DNA from: JBGPTK01 sp963797765
Lineage (GTDB): Bacteria > Acidobacteriota > Terriglobia > Acidiferrales > UBA7541
NCBI GenBank assembly: GCA_963797765.1
Contig: CAWCQU010000003.1
Location: forward strand, 1,240,001 to 1,304,000
Length of the DNA: 64,000 nucleotides
Reading direction: 5' to 3'
In this document: one piece after another, positions 32,605-41,708 of the stretch
Position numbering within the stretch: position 1 is the stretch's first letter
Layout: each line of letters starts with the position of its first letter
Position numbers and translations under genes: made by a program
The notes under the pieces: model-generated
The model's database searches: none
What the model was told of the DNA's origin: nothing
Seen by the model: the letters and a program-made list of their open reading frames with translations, nothing else

Positions 32605-35115
32605 TTATCGTCGAGGAGTGCGTCCGCCGCCGCCGCGCGAACTGCGATCGTCTCCGCCGCGATCTCCACCCCAGCCGCCGCGCTGACGGGACTGTTCCAT
32701 TTGGTCGCCACGATCGCGTGAGCGGGAATCGTTTTGGAGCTGGCCCATGGTGCTATCGGAGCTGCCGAGCGATCCGGGAGTCTGCCCGGAATTGCGGTCA
32801 CTGCGAGAACCGGCAGCGGGTTGCTGGGTGCCGCCGGAATTACGATTACTGCGAGAATCCGTGCCGGATTGCTGAGAGCCGCTGGAATTCGGCTTGGGCT
32901 GGGTGGAAGTGCCACCATTGGAAGTAGAACCCAGAGAGTTCGAACTGGGCGAGGTTGTGGGGGAAGTGCCGGAATTCTTTTTCGGCGGCGTGGGCGGAGT
33001 TACGGGAGTCCAGCTGCCGTTGTCGTACTTGCTCCAGTCTCCGTTGGAATCTTTTTTGTAAACGTTGCCATCGGCTCCGGCGTAAACGTTGTTGTTATTG
33101 GCGTCCTTGGCGACGAAACCTTTGTTGCCGTTCGCTCCGGAAACACCGGCTCCGGCGCTTCCCTTCGAAGTTTGGAACGAGCCTTCCGTTCCGTTGCTAT
33201 TGGTGACGTGCTGCGATTTGGCCCAGTTGTCGCCGTTGGTGACGACGGAATTTCCCCACTGGCTATATTGATTGTGGCCCTGCGATGTGGCGGCGGATGT
33301 GCCGGTCCATGGATTGTAGGCCTGGGCGTAGGTGTGTCCGCCGTAGGCATTTTGAGTGGTGACGGCGCGGCCGTAGGTTCCGGTAGCGGGATTGTACCAG
33401 GCGGCAGCGTGGCCGTAGGTGCCTGTAGCAGGATTGTACCAGGCCGCGGTTCCAACCGAACCGTAGGGGCCGTAGTATGCGCGTCCCACCCCGTAGAAGC
33501 CGGTGTATGGATTGTAGACCGCAGCAACTCCGTAGGTATAGGGATACGGATAGTAGATCGGGTGTGGACCGTAATAAATATATGGCGGGTAATAATACCC
33601 GGTGCCGTAAACGATTGTGGCGCCCACGGCCATGCCTACGACGAACATCCCCAGGTAGCCGCTGGAATAGCTGGTTTCGATTGTTGTGGTGGTGGGATTC
33701 GAGACGGTGACATAGGTGACGTTGTACACGGGAGAAGCTGGCGGAATTGTGTAGATGACCGGCGGAACGGTATCGACCACCACCCAGGGTCCGATAGCAG
33801 CCCTGCCGACAAACCATACGCCCTGGTAACAAAGGTAATAGAGGCCGCCCACGAGGATCACGCGTTGCGGAGTGTTCACCGCGTAGGACATGCTGGTGGT
33901 TTCAATCACCTTGAACTGCGGATCGCCTGCGTAGGTGACTTTCACGGCAGCTTCGGCGGCGGCCTTGTTGACGATCGCGGTGGTGGGAACTTGCGCAAGA
34001 AGCACGGCGTCGCTCGCCTCCTGCGTGCCAGGAACGGATACCAGGACAACGGAATAGGGATGGCCTTCGGGGATCCGCGAAAAGTCGCCAGGGAGATTAT
34101 TCCCGGTGAACGTCCAGGGACCGTCGATGCTCGAGGATTGCAGCCAGCGTCCGGAAATCAATACATAGTAGGTGTCGTCCGGCTGGTGCATGAAGAAATT
34201 GCTTTCGGTGTTGGTGGCATAGGAAATATCCAAGCCGGGAATCTGAGCGTAGACCGGCTTGCCTTTGAAGGAAATCAGTTCGACTGGTTTTTCCGTATAG
34301 AAAACTTTTGGCGCTGGTCCGGCGCCGGCGGGCGGCGGTACGGCGGCTTTTACATCGCCCCAATTTTGATCCGCGGGAAGTTTTGAAAAATCGGCGGGAA
34401 GTTTCGTGGTGGCAGCCCAGCGGTCGCCCAGCTCTTTCGACTTGAGCCAGGTTTTTCCGCTCAAGAGATAGTAATCCGAGTTGTCGTAGAAAAGATCCCA
34501 GTTGGTGTTGACCACGTACTGCAAAGTGGTGCCCTGCACCGGCGCGAGAACCGGCTTGCCGTCGACCAATAGCACGATGGAGGGTGAGGTGCTGACCATG
34601 ATCGTGGGGACTTGCTGGCTGATCGCGACGGATTGCACTGGCGCGTTCACTTTTTCAAGACCGGCAATCATGCGGTCCAGGCCGATATTGAGCGACAAAT
34701 TGGTGTAAAGCGATTTTACGCTTTGGCCCATGGCGGATTCTTGTGCCGGACTGACTCCGGGAAATCGAGCACTGATAACTTTGAAATTGGAGACGTAAAC
34801 TGTCCGCGCGCTAACGTCGGTGATGGTGTCCGCACTCCAGGAAACCACTCCGAGCTGCGGCTTGCCACCCGTCTGAGTGATCGAGATTGCGGTATCGGCG
34901 GCGAGATCACGGAACCTGCGCCAGCTTTTGAGCTGAGGCTGATAGACAACGACGTGAACGCCATTGGCGTCAAAAGTTCTGGGCCAGGAGGGAGCGGTGA
35001 TCGGGGCGCTGGGCGGCGGGCTTGCGGGCGCGGGGGGTTGCGCGGAGAGAGGGATTTGGGAACTCAGTAAAAACATTGTGACAAGGACGGCCAGAGACGA
35101 TTTTAGCTTTCGCAT
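32605..35115 (-). CDS. Large secreted protein with three YYLxxGxW repeats and a Tyr/Gly/Asn-rich C-terminus
   Basis: 836-aa uncharacterised exported protein. ATG at 35115 is preferred over the frame opening at 35289 because it gives a proper signal peptide (KLKSSLAVLVTMFLLSSQIP...) with AAAGG upstream. After a globular N-terminal part come three copies of a ~100-residue unit with the pattern Y-x-VNT, then YY-x-L-x-x-G-x-W, a S/GPW turn and LPxDFxxIP: DYYLLSGKTWLKSKELGDRW, TYYVLISGRWLQSSSIDGPW and LYYLCYQGVWFVGRAAIGPW. A membrane-like segment (YLGMFVVGMAVGATIVYGTG) is followed by a Tyr/Gly-rich region with AAWYNPATGTYG repeats and a Ser/Asn/Gln/Arg low-complexity tail. A surface-attached or matrix protein is likely; some relatives are called carbohydrate-binding, which I cannot confirm. 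Confidence 0.8.
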   Translation of the reverse strand: MRKLKSSLAVLVTMFLLSSQIPLSAQPPAPASPPPSAPITAPSWPRTFDANGVHVVVYQPQLKSWRRFRDLAADTAISITQTGGKPQLGVVSWSADTITDVSARTVYVSNFKVISARFPGVSPAQESAMGQSVKSLYTNLSLNIGLDRMIAGLEKVNAPVQSVAISQQVPTIMVSTSPSIVLLVDGKPVLAPVQGTTLQYVVNTNWDLFYDNSDYYLLSGKTWLKSKELGDRWAATTKLPADFSKLPADQNWGDVKAAVPPPAGAGPAPKVFYTEKPVELISFKGKPVYAQIPGLDISYATNTESNFFMHQPDDTYYVLISGRWLQSSSIDGPWTFTGNNLPGDFSRIPEGHPYSVVLVSVPGTQEASDAVLLAQVPTTAIVNKAAAEAAVKVTYAGDPQFKVIETTSMSYAVNTPQRVILVGGLYYLCYQGVWFVGRAAIGPWVVVDTVPPVIYTIPPASPVYNVTYVTVSNPTTTTIETSYSSGYLGMFVVGMAVGATIVYGTGYYYPPYIYYGPHPIYYPYPYTYGVAAVYNPYTGFYGVGRAYYGPYGSVGTAAWYNPATGTYGHAAAWYNPATGTYGRAVTTQNAYGGHTYAQAYNPWTGTSAATSQGHNQYSQWGNSVVTNGDNWAKSQHVTNSNGTEGSFQTSKGSAGAGVSGANGNKGFVAKDANNNNVYAGADGNVYKKDSNGDWSKYDNGSWTPVTPPTPPKKNSGTSPTTSPSSNSLGSTSNGGTSTQPKPNSSGSQQSGTDSRSNRNSGGTQQPAAGSRSDRNSGQTPGSLGSSDSTMGQLQNDSRSRDRGDQMEQSRQRGGWGGDRGGDDRSSRGGGGRTPRR

Positions 35116-35170
35116 TTGTTTGTGCCTTTGTTTGAAATGTGGATGGCGTTCAGTCACCATCAAAATCGAG

Positions 35171-35221
35171 CGGGGCCGGAGGCCCGCCCCGTAATAAAAA
35201 CTGGAAGCCCGCTGCGCGGGC
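35171..35221. other. Two small GC hairpins between aroA and the repeat-rich secreted protein
   Basis: CGGGGC (35171-35176) pairs with GCCCCG (35186-35191), and GCCCGC (35207-35212) pairs with GCGGGC (35216-35221). Neither has a T-run. They could be palindromic repeat units or part of the 3' end of the aroA transcript, whose stop is at 35399. Confidence 0.35.
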
Positions 35222-35398
35222 GAACTCCATGCGACGAGAGCGCAGTCGGAATTTGCATTTCGGACTCGAATGCGGCGGGTATTGTACATCTAAATCGAGT
35301 GGGGGCAAGCAGACGAACAAATTTAATTTGGGTGCACTGAAGCTCACGAAGATTCGTGCAGCCCGTCCAACCAGCAGATGATGTTGTTAGAGATCGAT

Positions 35399-36691
35399 TT
35401 AGCGTTCGGTGACGCGGTCGAGGGTGGTGAAGAAGCCGGGGAAGGAGACGGCCACGCAATCGGAATCGCGGATGGTGGTTTTTCCTGTGGCGCCGAGGGC
35501 GGCGATGGAAAAGGCCATGGCGATGCGGTGGTCGCCTTCCGGTTCGATCACGGCTCCGCGGAAGGGGGCAGACGAACGGCCTGCTACGCGAAGGCCATCG
35601 GGAAATTCTTCCACTTGCGCGCCCATTTTTTTCAGGTTGGCGGCGAGGGTCGTGATGCGGTCGCTTTCTTTCACGCGCAATTCCTGGGCATCGCGAATTT
35701 CAATTCCCTGCTCCGTGTAGGGTCCGAGGGCGGCGAGCATGGGCAACTCGTCAATCAATTCGGCGACCGCGGGACCGGAAATCACGCCGCCCGTAAGCGG
35801 AGCGTGGCGGACGATAAGATCGCCGACCAATTCGCCGTCGCGCAGTTGAATCGAGACTAGGCGGATGGGCGCGCCGATCGAGATCAGAAAATCAAGGACG
35901 GCGGAGCGAGTGGGATTCAGGCCGACGCCGCGAATCAGAAGCTGGGACTCGGGGAGAATCAGCGCAGCGGCGATGAAGAATATGGCGGCGGAAAGATCGC
36001 CAGGGACCGTCAGGGCGCGGCCGTGAAGTTGTGCGCCACCGTGAACGGAAATTTTGCGGCCGACCTGGTCGACCTTCGCGCCAAATTCTCGAAGTGCGAT
36101 TTCGGTGTGATCGCGCGTGCGCACGGGTTCTTCGACGGAGGTGGTTCCGGGAGCCGATAATCCGGCCAAGAGAACCGCGGATTTTACCTGAGCGCTAGGG
36201 ACGGGGAGGACGTAATCGATCGAGCGAAGATCGCCGCCCTGAATTTTGAGCGGCGCGAATTTTTCGTCGCGGGCATGGATGCGGGCGCCCATTTGTGTGA
36301 GCGGTTCGATCACACGCTTCATGGGGCGGCGGCGAAGGGAGGAATCGCCGGTGAGAGTGGAAACGAAGGACTGGCCGGCGAGGACTCCCGCGAGGAGGCG
36401 CATGGTGGTGCCGGAATTTCCGGCGTCGAGGGCGCGGCGTGAGGCGTGAAGGCCGCGGAAACCGGCGCCTTGAATTCGGATGGAGCCGCTGGCGGATTCG
36501 ATTTTCAGGCCCAGGCGCCGGAGGCAATCGAGGGTGCTGGCGCAATCCTGGGCTGTGGAATAATTGCGGATTTCGCTGGGACCTTCGGCGAGCGCCGCCA
36601 GAATTGCATAGCGGTGGGAGATGGATTTATCGCCGGAGACTTCGATTGCGCCGTCGATTTTGCGGGCCGGGCCGATTGATTCTTTTGCCAC
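35399..36691 (-). CDS. aroA: 3-phosphoshikimate 1-carboxyvinyltransferase (EPSP synthase)
   Basis: 430-aa enzyme joining shikimate-3-phosphate and phosphoenolpyruvate to EPSP, the sixth step of the shikimate pathway. Family motifs: SGDKSISHRYAILAALA (about 19-35), LDAGNSGTTMRLLAG (about 88-102), the phosphate-binding DSSLRRRPM (about 115), VKSAVLLAGL and a late ELRVKESDRI (about 340) plus DHRIAMAFSIAALG (about 386-399). Full length for the family. The start is GTG at 36691 with no obvious Shine-Dalgarno. No other aro gene is next to it; the gene stands between the S55 peptidase (divergent) and a secreted protein. Confidence 0.96.
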   Translation of the reverse strand: MAKESIGPARKIDGAIEVSGDKSISHRYAILAALAEGPSEIRNYSTAQDCASTLDCLRRLGLKIESASGSIRIQGAGFRGLHASRRALDAGNSGTTMRLLAGVLAGQSFVSTLTGDSSLRRRPMKRVIEPLTQMGARIHARDEKFAPLKIQGGDLRSIDYVLPVPSAQVKSAVLLAGLSAPGTTSVEEPVRTRDHTEIALREFGAKVDQVGRKISVHGGAQLHGRALTVPGDLSAAIFFIAAALILPESQLLIRGVGLNPTRSAVLDFLISIGAPIRLVSIQLRDGELVGDLIVRHAPLTGGVISGPAVAELIDELPMLAALGPYTEQGIEIRDAQELRVKESDRITTLAANLKKMGAQVEEFPDGLRVAGRSSAPFRGAVIEPEGDHRIAMAFSIAALGATGKTTIRDSDCVAVSFPGFFTTLDRVTER

Positions 36692-36732
36692 CCGGGAATT
36701 CTAGCATGCGTACCCGCTCGATTTGGAAAACC

Positions 36733-36760
36733 CACACAGCCAGGAGTGGCTGTGCTACTC
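36733..36760. repeat. Palindromic repeat, family 1, copy 1
   Basis: CACACAGCCAGGAGTGGCTGTGCTACTC. The arms CACAGCCA and TGGCTGTG pair around a short centre. It lies between divergent aroA and the S55 peptidase gene. Five more copies lie at 41128, 42754, 56474, 61867 and 63087. Confidence 0.75.
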
Positions 36761-36868
36761 AAACAACCGCGGGCGCGAAATCTACATCCATCAAAAAGGA
36801 CATTCTTAGCAACTTATTCAATTCCCGGATTTGCTTCGCCTGAATCCGCTAGGTATCATGGACATTCC

Positions 36869-38710
36869 ATGCGACTAAAACATCGAATTTTCGCTCCGGC
36901 CATGTGCGCGGTTGTGCTCCTGGCGTCGGGCCTGCTTTCCCTTCCCTCTTTTGCGGCGGACCAGCCGAAAGCCGACCAACCGGAGATCTTCCCGTTGAAG
37001 CAAGTAAAGGCGGGAATGAAAGGGACCCTCTATACAATTTTCAGTGGCGATCAAGTGGAGCCTGTGGAGTTTGAAGTGATCGGCGTGCTGCCGAATACGC
37101 TTGGCCCGCAGCAGGACATCATCCTGGTGCAATTGAAAGGCGAAAAAGCCGAACACACCGGAGTGGCGGCAGGCATGAGCGGCAGCCCTGCTTACATTGA
37201 CGGCAAGCTGCTGGGAGCGCTTTCGCTGAAGATTGGAATCTTCAACAAGGAAGCCCTGGGGGGCATCACTCCTATTCAAAATATGCTGGCGGTTCAGGAC
37301 GGTGGCGGCGCCGACGGCGAAAAAGCGGACACGGCAGCAAATTATTCAGGCGGCCTGGCGAATCTTGGCGATGATGCGACGCGCGTGGCGATCCCCGATT
37401 TGATTGCGCAGCGAGCGGGCCTGGGCACGGGAACTTTTCTGATTCCGATACCGACGCCTCTGCTTTTCTCCGGATTCTACCCGCAAACGCTTGCGCTTTA
37501 TTCCAAAGAAATCGCCAGCTTCGGGATGATGGCCATGGCAAGCGGAACGGTGGCGCCGAGCGCGGAGGACGCAAACCTGAAGCGCGGCGACATGGTGGGA
37601 ATGGTTCTGGCGGACGGCGATGCCTCGTTGAGCGCCGGGTGCACGGTCACGGCGATTATCGGCAAACGCGTATTCATCTGCGGCCACCCGCTGTTCGGGT
37701 TGGGGGCAATTACCATGCCGATGGCGCGGGGATATGTGGTAACCACGCTGGCCTCAGCCATGGAATCGACCAAGATCATGAACACCGGCGGGGTGATCGG
37801 GACGATCAAGCAAGACAAAGTGACCGCAGTGATGGGCGAACTGGGATCCGGTCCGCGAACGATCCCGCTGGAAATGGCGCTGCTGACACCGGGAGGAAAG
37901 AAACTACTTCATTTCCAAATGATGGATGACCGGAGATTGACGCCGCTGCTGGTGGGAATCACAACCTTGAACAGCATTATCGGCACGCCTGCTTACAGCG
38001 AAGGATCAACGCTGCGTCTGACCGGCAGCATTGAAATCGAGGGGCATTCTCCGGTGCGGTTCGACAACATGTTCGCGCCGAGCGAAGTGATGATTCCGGA
38101 AGGATTTTTTGTCGCGAATATGGTGCAGAGCGCATTCATGAGCATCTTCACCAATCCCTACGAGCAGCCGCATGTGAACAAAATCAACCTGCAAGTGGAA
38201 TGCCTGCCGGAGCGGCGATGGGCGGCAATTGACGGCGCGTGGAGCGAGAAGAGCGAAGTGCATCCCGGCGAGACGATCAGCGTGAAGGTGCTGCTGCGGC
38301 CCTACCGCGGGGAGCCGGTGATTCAGGAAGTACCGCTGACGATTCCAGTGCAGGCGGCGCGCGGCAACCTGCGCATCCAGGTGAGCGATGCCGAAGCGCT
38401 AAACCGGATGAACCGGTTCCTGACGGCGTCATCGCAGGGACAATTGACGGGCCTGGAAGAATTAATTCAACTGGTGAACCGCCAACGGCGGAATGACCGG
38501 ATTTACGTTACGCTGCTGCAACCGAACCCGACCTTGATGGTGGAAGATAAAGAACTGCCGAATGTGCCTCTCTCCGCAATCAACGTGCTGGACCACCGGC
38601 GCACGCCGGGCGGCGCGACTTTAATCGGGGAATCGGTTGCGGGGGAATGGTCCGTGGACATGAACCAGGTAATTACCGGCCAGCAATACGTGACAATCAC
38701 TGTGAAGTAA
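36869..38710 (+). CDS. Exported SpoIVB-like peptidase (S55 family)
   Basis: 613-aa exported protein with a signal peptide (RIFAPAMCAVVLLASGLLS, cleavage near SFAAD). The first half matches the SpoIVB peptidase S55 domain: VKAGMKGTLYTIFSGDQVEP, then VAAGMSGSPAYIDGKLLGAL with the nucleophile Ser in GMSGSP (about 104), and VFICGHPLFGLGAI with the likely catalytic His. The second half is a beta-rich domain of unknown role (LRPYRGEPVIQEVPLTIP). The frame is open to 36746, but the extension reads through a palindromic repeat; ATG at 36869 gives the signal peptide. Acidobacteria do not sporulate in the Bacillus manner, so a different signalling or proteolysis role is expected. Followed 29 bp later by a coexpressed secreted protein. 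Confidence 0.86.
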   Translation: MRLKHRIFAPAMCAVVLLASGLLSLPSFAADQPKADQPEIFPLKQVKAGMKGTLYTIFSGDQVEPVEFEVIGVLPNTLGPQQDIILVQLKGEKAEHTGVAAGMSGSPAYIDGKLLGALSLKIGIFNKEALGGITPIQNMLAVQDGGGADGEKADTAANYSGGLANLGDDATRVAIPDLIAQRAGLGTGTFLIPIPTPLLFSGFYPQTLALYSKEIASFGMMAMASGTVAPSAEDANLKRGDMVGMVLADGDASLSAGCTVTAIIGKRVFICGHPLFGLGAITMPMARGYVVTTLASAMESTKIMNTGGVIGTIKQDKVTAVMGELGSGPRTIPLEMALLTPGGKKLLHFQMMDDRRLTPLLVGITTLNSIIGTPAYSEGSTLRLTGSIEIEGHSPVRFDNMFAPSEVMIPEGFFVANMVQSAFMSIFTNPYEQPHVNKINLQVECLPERRWAAIDGAWSEKSEVHPGETISVKVLLRPYRGEPVIQEVPLTIPVQAARGNLRIQVSDAEALNRMNRFLTASSQGQLTGLEELIQLVNRQRRNDRIYVTLLQPNPTLMVEDKELPNVPLSAINVLDHRRTPGGATLIGESVAGEWSVDMNQVITGQQYVTITVK

Positions 38711-38739
38711 GTTCCGCTCTCGAAAGGACAATCACGAAA

Positions 38740-40155
38740 ATGCGGCGAACTATTCAGGTGTGCTTGCTGGCTGCGGGAATTCTGTTTTCTTTAACGGCGC
38801 GGGCGGAACATACGCGTTTCTGGCGCCAGACGGACTTCAGCGACTTCGAGAAAGGCACCGCGAAAGGAGTGGCGCTGCGCAGCGACGGCAAGCTGATGCC
38901 GGCGCCGCGCTTCACTCAATTTGCGGACCCGAACTTGGCATACCTGTGGGCCTTGCGGATGGATTCGAAAGGACGGCTTTACGCCGCAGGCGGCTCAAAC
39001 GCCAAAGTGCTGCGATTTGACGAAGCCGGCAAGGCCAGCACATTTTTCGAATCGCAGGACCTGGAAGCGCAGGCATTGGTGTTTGATTCACACGACAATC
39101 TTTACGTGGGCACCGCTCCGGACGGCAAAGTTTATAAAGTGACGCCGGACGGAAAGAGCAGCGTCTTCTTCGATCCCAAGACAAAATATATCTGGGCGCT
39201 GGCGATCGATTCGAATGGAACTTTGTTCGTCGCGACCGGCGATAAGGGCGAAGTGTTCGCCGTGGCTCCGGACGGCAAGGGGCAGGTGTTTTATAAGACG
39301 GAAGAAAATCACGCTCGTTCGCTGGCTTTTGATGGCAAGGGGAACTTAATCGTCGGAACGGATCCGAGCGGGCTGATAATTCGCGTGGAGATCAAAGGCG
39401 GCCAGGGAGCCGCTTTGCCGGACGCCGGCGCGGGATTTGTTATGTACGAGACGAACAAGAAAGAAGTGACTGCGCTGGTGGTGAATCGCTCTGGAACGAT
39501 TTACGCCGCGGCCATCGGCGAGAAACGCCGGCCTACTCCATTTGTAGTGCCTGGCGCTCCGGCAGCTCCGGGAGCACCGGCAACAATCGTTGTGACCGGA
39601 CAGACCGCGGGGCAACCCGGGGCTGGAAACCAGCCGCAAACGAATTTGACTCCCCAACCATTCCAGACGATTACCGGCGGCAGCGAAGTTTATCGAATCG
39701 CGCCCGATGGCTTTCCCCAAGTTTCGTGGAACTCGCGGGAAGAACTGATATATGCGATGGGCTTATCGTCCAGCGGGAAACTGCAGCTGGGCACGGGAAA
39801 TCATGGCGAATTGATTCAATTGGAAAGCGATGATGTGTTTTCAAGCCTGGCGAAGACGGCTTCGGCGCAAGTGACGGCACTGGCGGCTGGTTCGAATGGA
39901 ACGACCTATTTGGCGACCGCGAATCCGGGAAAAGTTTTTGTGCTGGGGCCGGGATATGAAGCGGAAGGCTCGTTTGAATCGCAGGCGTTCGATACCAAAA
40001 TTTTCTCGCGCTGGGGGCGGTTGACGTGGTCGGGCGAGAATGAAGGACCGGGTGGGAAGATCGAATTCTTTGTGCGGACGGGAAATACGTCCACTCCGGA
40101 AAAGAATTGGAGTCCGTGGGCGGGCCCCTACTCGAATGCCGGGGGGAGACGGTGA
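38740..40155 (+). CDS. Secreted beta-propeller-like protein, N-terminal part (frameshifted)
   Basis: 471 aa up to a frameshift. A signal peptide (CLLAAGILFSLTARA) is followed by repeated blades: LYAAGGSNAKVLRFDEAGKA, LYVGTAPDGKVYKVTPDGKS, LFVATGDKGEVFAVAPDGKG and LIVGTDPSGLIIRVEIKGGQ. These are the WD40/NHL-like G-x-V-x-x-V-x-x-D-G-K pattern of six- to eight-bladed propellers. A Pro/Ala-rich linker follows at about 275-305. ATG at 38740 follows GAAAGGA. The frame ends at 40155 shortly after a run of six G (40141-40146); one more G would read NAGGETVNCPP and carry on into the next frame. Likely cotranscribed with the S55 peptidase 29 bp upstream. Ligand unknown. Confidence 0.82.
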   Translation: MRRTIQVCLLAAGILFSLTARAEHTRFWRQTDFSDFEKGTAKGVALRSDGKLMPAPRFTQFADPNLAYLWALRMDSKGRLYAAGGSNAKVLRFDEAGKASTFFESQDLEAQALVFDSHDNLYVGTAPDGKVYKVTPDGKSSVFFDPKTKYIWALAIDSNGTLFVATGDKGEVFAVAPDGKGQVFYKTEENHARSLAFDGKGNLIVGTDPSGLIIRVEIKGGQGAALPDAGAGFVMYETNKKEVTALVVNRSGTIYAAAIGEKRRPTPFVVPGAPAAPGAPATIVVTGQTAGQPGAGNQPQTNLTPQPFQTITGGSEVYRIAPDGFPQVSWNSREELIYAMGLSSSGKLQLGTGNHGELIQLESDDVFSSLAKTASAQVTALAAGSNGTTYLATANPGKVFVLGPGYEAEGSFESQAFDTKIFSRWGRLTWSGENEGPGGKIEFFVRTGNTSTPEKNWSPWAGPYSNAGGRR

Positions 40156-41024
40156 ATTGCCCGCCGGCGCGATTTGTGCAATGGAAAGCTGTGTTCCGAT
40201 CGCCGGGAGGCGAACAGCCGAATATTTCCTGGGTGAGCATCGCGTACCTGCCGAGAAATGTGGCGCCCGTGATTGACGGGATTGTACTGCAAGACCCGGG
40301 GATACGCGCCCAGGGCTTCCCCAGCCAACAAGGCCCCGGACAGGCGCAGCAAGTGCCGATGCGCATGCCGCAATCGAACCCAGCCATTATCGCCGCAGCC
40401 GCTGCTGCACAGGAATATCAACAGAAGCATAGACAGGAATCGCCCAGCCAGGGCTTCGTACAGAAGGGATGGCAGACGGTGGTGTGGGCAGCGCACGACG
40501 ACAATGATGACGATCTTCTTTTTAGCATTTATTATCGCGGCGAGGGCGAGAAAACCTGGCGGCTTTTGAAGGACAAGATCGAACAGCGATTTTATTCGTG
40601 GGACACGGGTCCGATGCCCGATGGCGCGTACATCCTGAAAATCGAAGCGACGGATGCACCATCGAATCCGCCGGATGAAGCATTAACGACGCAACGCGAA
40701 AGCGATCACTTCGCCGTTGTCAACACGCCACCAATAATTCAGAACCTGCGCGCGGATAGCGCGGGTGCAGAAGTTCACGTGCGGTTTGAGGCGCACGATC
40801 CCTCGAGCGACATCGCCAGCGCGGAATATAGCGTCGATGCAGGCGATTGGATGCAGGCGGTACCCGCCAGCGGGCTGACGGATTCTCGCCAGGAAAGTTA
40901 CGAAATCGTGCTGCGGAATCTCGCCGCGGGCGAACACACCATCGCCGTCCAGGTTTACGACCGGTATGACAATTCCGTGAGCGCGAAGGTGACGTTTACA
41001 GTCCGGCCGCCGGCTGCACACTAG
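40146..41024 (+). CDS. Secreted beta-propeller-like protein, C-terminal part (frameshifted)
   Basis: Continuation of the preceding protein in the -1 frame: ETVNCPPARFVQWKAVFRSP, then a Gln/Pro/Ala-rich linker, a Trp/Asp-rich segment (QTVVWAAHDDNDDDLLFSIY) and an Ig/Fn3-like end (AYILKIEATDAPSNP, IAVQVYDRYDNSVSAKVTFT). There is no start signal and its first residues complete the propeller's final beta-sandwich, so this is the C-terminal part of one protein of about 760 aa rather than a separate gene. Confidence 0.78.
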   Translation, partial: ETVNCPPARFVQWKAVFRSPGGEQPNISWVSIAYLPRNVAPVIDGIVLQDPGIRAQGFPSQQGPGQAQQVPMRMPQSNPAIIAAAAAAQEYQQKHRQESPSQGFVQKGWQTVVWAAHDDNDDDLLFSIYYRGEGEKTWRLLKDKIEQRFYSWDTGPMPDGAYILKIEATDAPSNPPDEALTTQRESDHFAVVNTPPIIQNLRADSAGAEVHVRFEAHDPSSDIASAEYSVDAGDWMQAVPASGLTDSRQESYEIVLRNLAAGEHTIAVQVYDRYDNSVSAKVTFTVRPPAAH

Positions 41025-41127
41025 CAGCCGGACTGCTTATTCCGCCAAGAAAGTGAAATACGGGTGAGCGTCAGTTGACCTGCAGAGTAACTTCTGGATC
41101 TGCTGGCGGATTTAATCGTTCAGATAA

Positions 41128-41159
41128 CCCACACAGCCAAAGAGTGGCCGCGCTACTAG
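41128..41159. repeat. Palindromic repeat, family 1, copy 2
   Basis: CCCACACAGCCAAAGAGTGGCCGCGCTACTAG, a slightly decayed copy. Its last bases CTA (41156-41158) are the reverse complement of the TAG stop of the PilZ gene on the minus strand, so the repeat abuts the 3' end of that gene. Confidence 0.7.
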
Positions 41160-41497
41160 CTGGCCCATCGGGCTGCCGCAGCATACTCAAAGTGATCCAC
41201 CTGAACTCCGATTCCCGATTGACCCTGCAGATGTGCATCTTCTATGACCCGCACCACGCGGCCAGAGCAACGAACTTCTTCCGGCCCCTTGCCAGTAATC
41301 TCCCGCGGAAGAATGAGAAATATCTCCACAGGCGAACCGACAACGAGTCTATGATCTGAACAAAAATAGATGCCGTGCTCGGAGACGTTCAGGGCTCTTC
41401 CGGGATTGACTGCCGCGGCATTGCTAGTGCTGACGCGAAACCGCAACGGTATGGAAACATCCTTGCGTGGACCTAGACGCCGTTCGCTGCCGTTCAT
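41156..41497 (-). CDS. PilZ domain protein 1
   Basis: 113-aa single-domain PilZ protein, a candidate cyclic-di-GMP receptor. The RxxxR-type motif is in SERRLGPRKDVSIPLRFRV and the second D/NxSxxG motif is NVSEHGIYF. ATG at 41497 is chosen because GGAGGG sits five bases upstream; the longer frame to 41590 adds only an unsupported tail. Its stop lies in a palindromic repeat. Two more PilZ genes lie within 2.4 kb. No partner domain is present. Confidence 0.85.
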   Translation of the reverse strand: MNGSERRLGPRKDVSIPLRFRVSTSNAAAVNPGRALNVSEHGIYFCSDHRLVVGSPVEIFLILPREITGKGPEEVRCSGRVVRVIEDAHLQGQSGIGVQVDHFEYAAAARWAS

Positions 41498-41708
41498 GAT
41501 TCCCTCCATCAGGAAATTCGCGACTTGAAATTCAGAACAACTTACAAGAAGGGGGTATCTGAGTATCCAGATCATTAGAGAATTCGTCAAGAACTATCTT
41601 GATTAAGAAAAGCAGATTTTGGGTGGCGTCTTGTGCCGGGATGAAACTGGCTGTGCGGCATATTTATGCCATAATTGCGGTGCGAAATTGGTGGAGGACG
41701 AAACGTCG

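Noticed and set aside
32734..34386. Plus-strand Gly/Val-rich frame of about 550 codons
   Set aside because: Shadow of the secreted repeat protein on the minus strand; composition mirrors its Asn/Tyr/Pro codons.
40135..40150. Programmed -1 frameshift at the G run in the propeller gene
   Set aside because: No downstream pseudoknot-like element or X-XXY-YYZ context; the break matches the general indel pattern.
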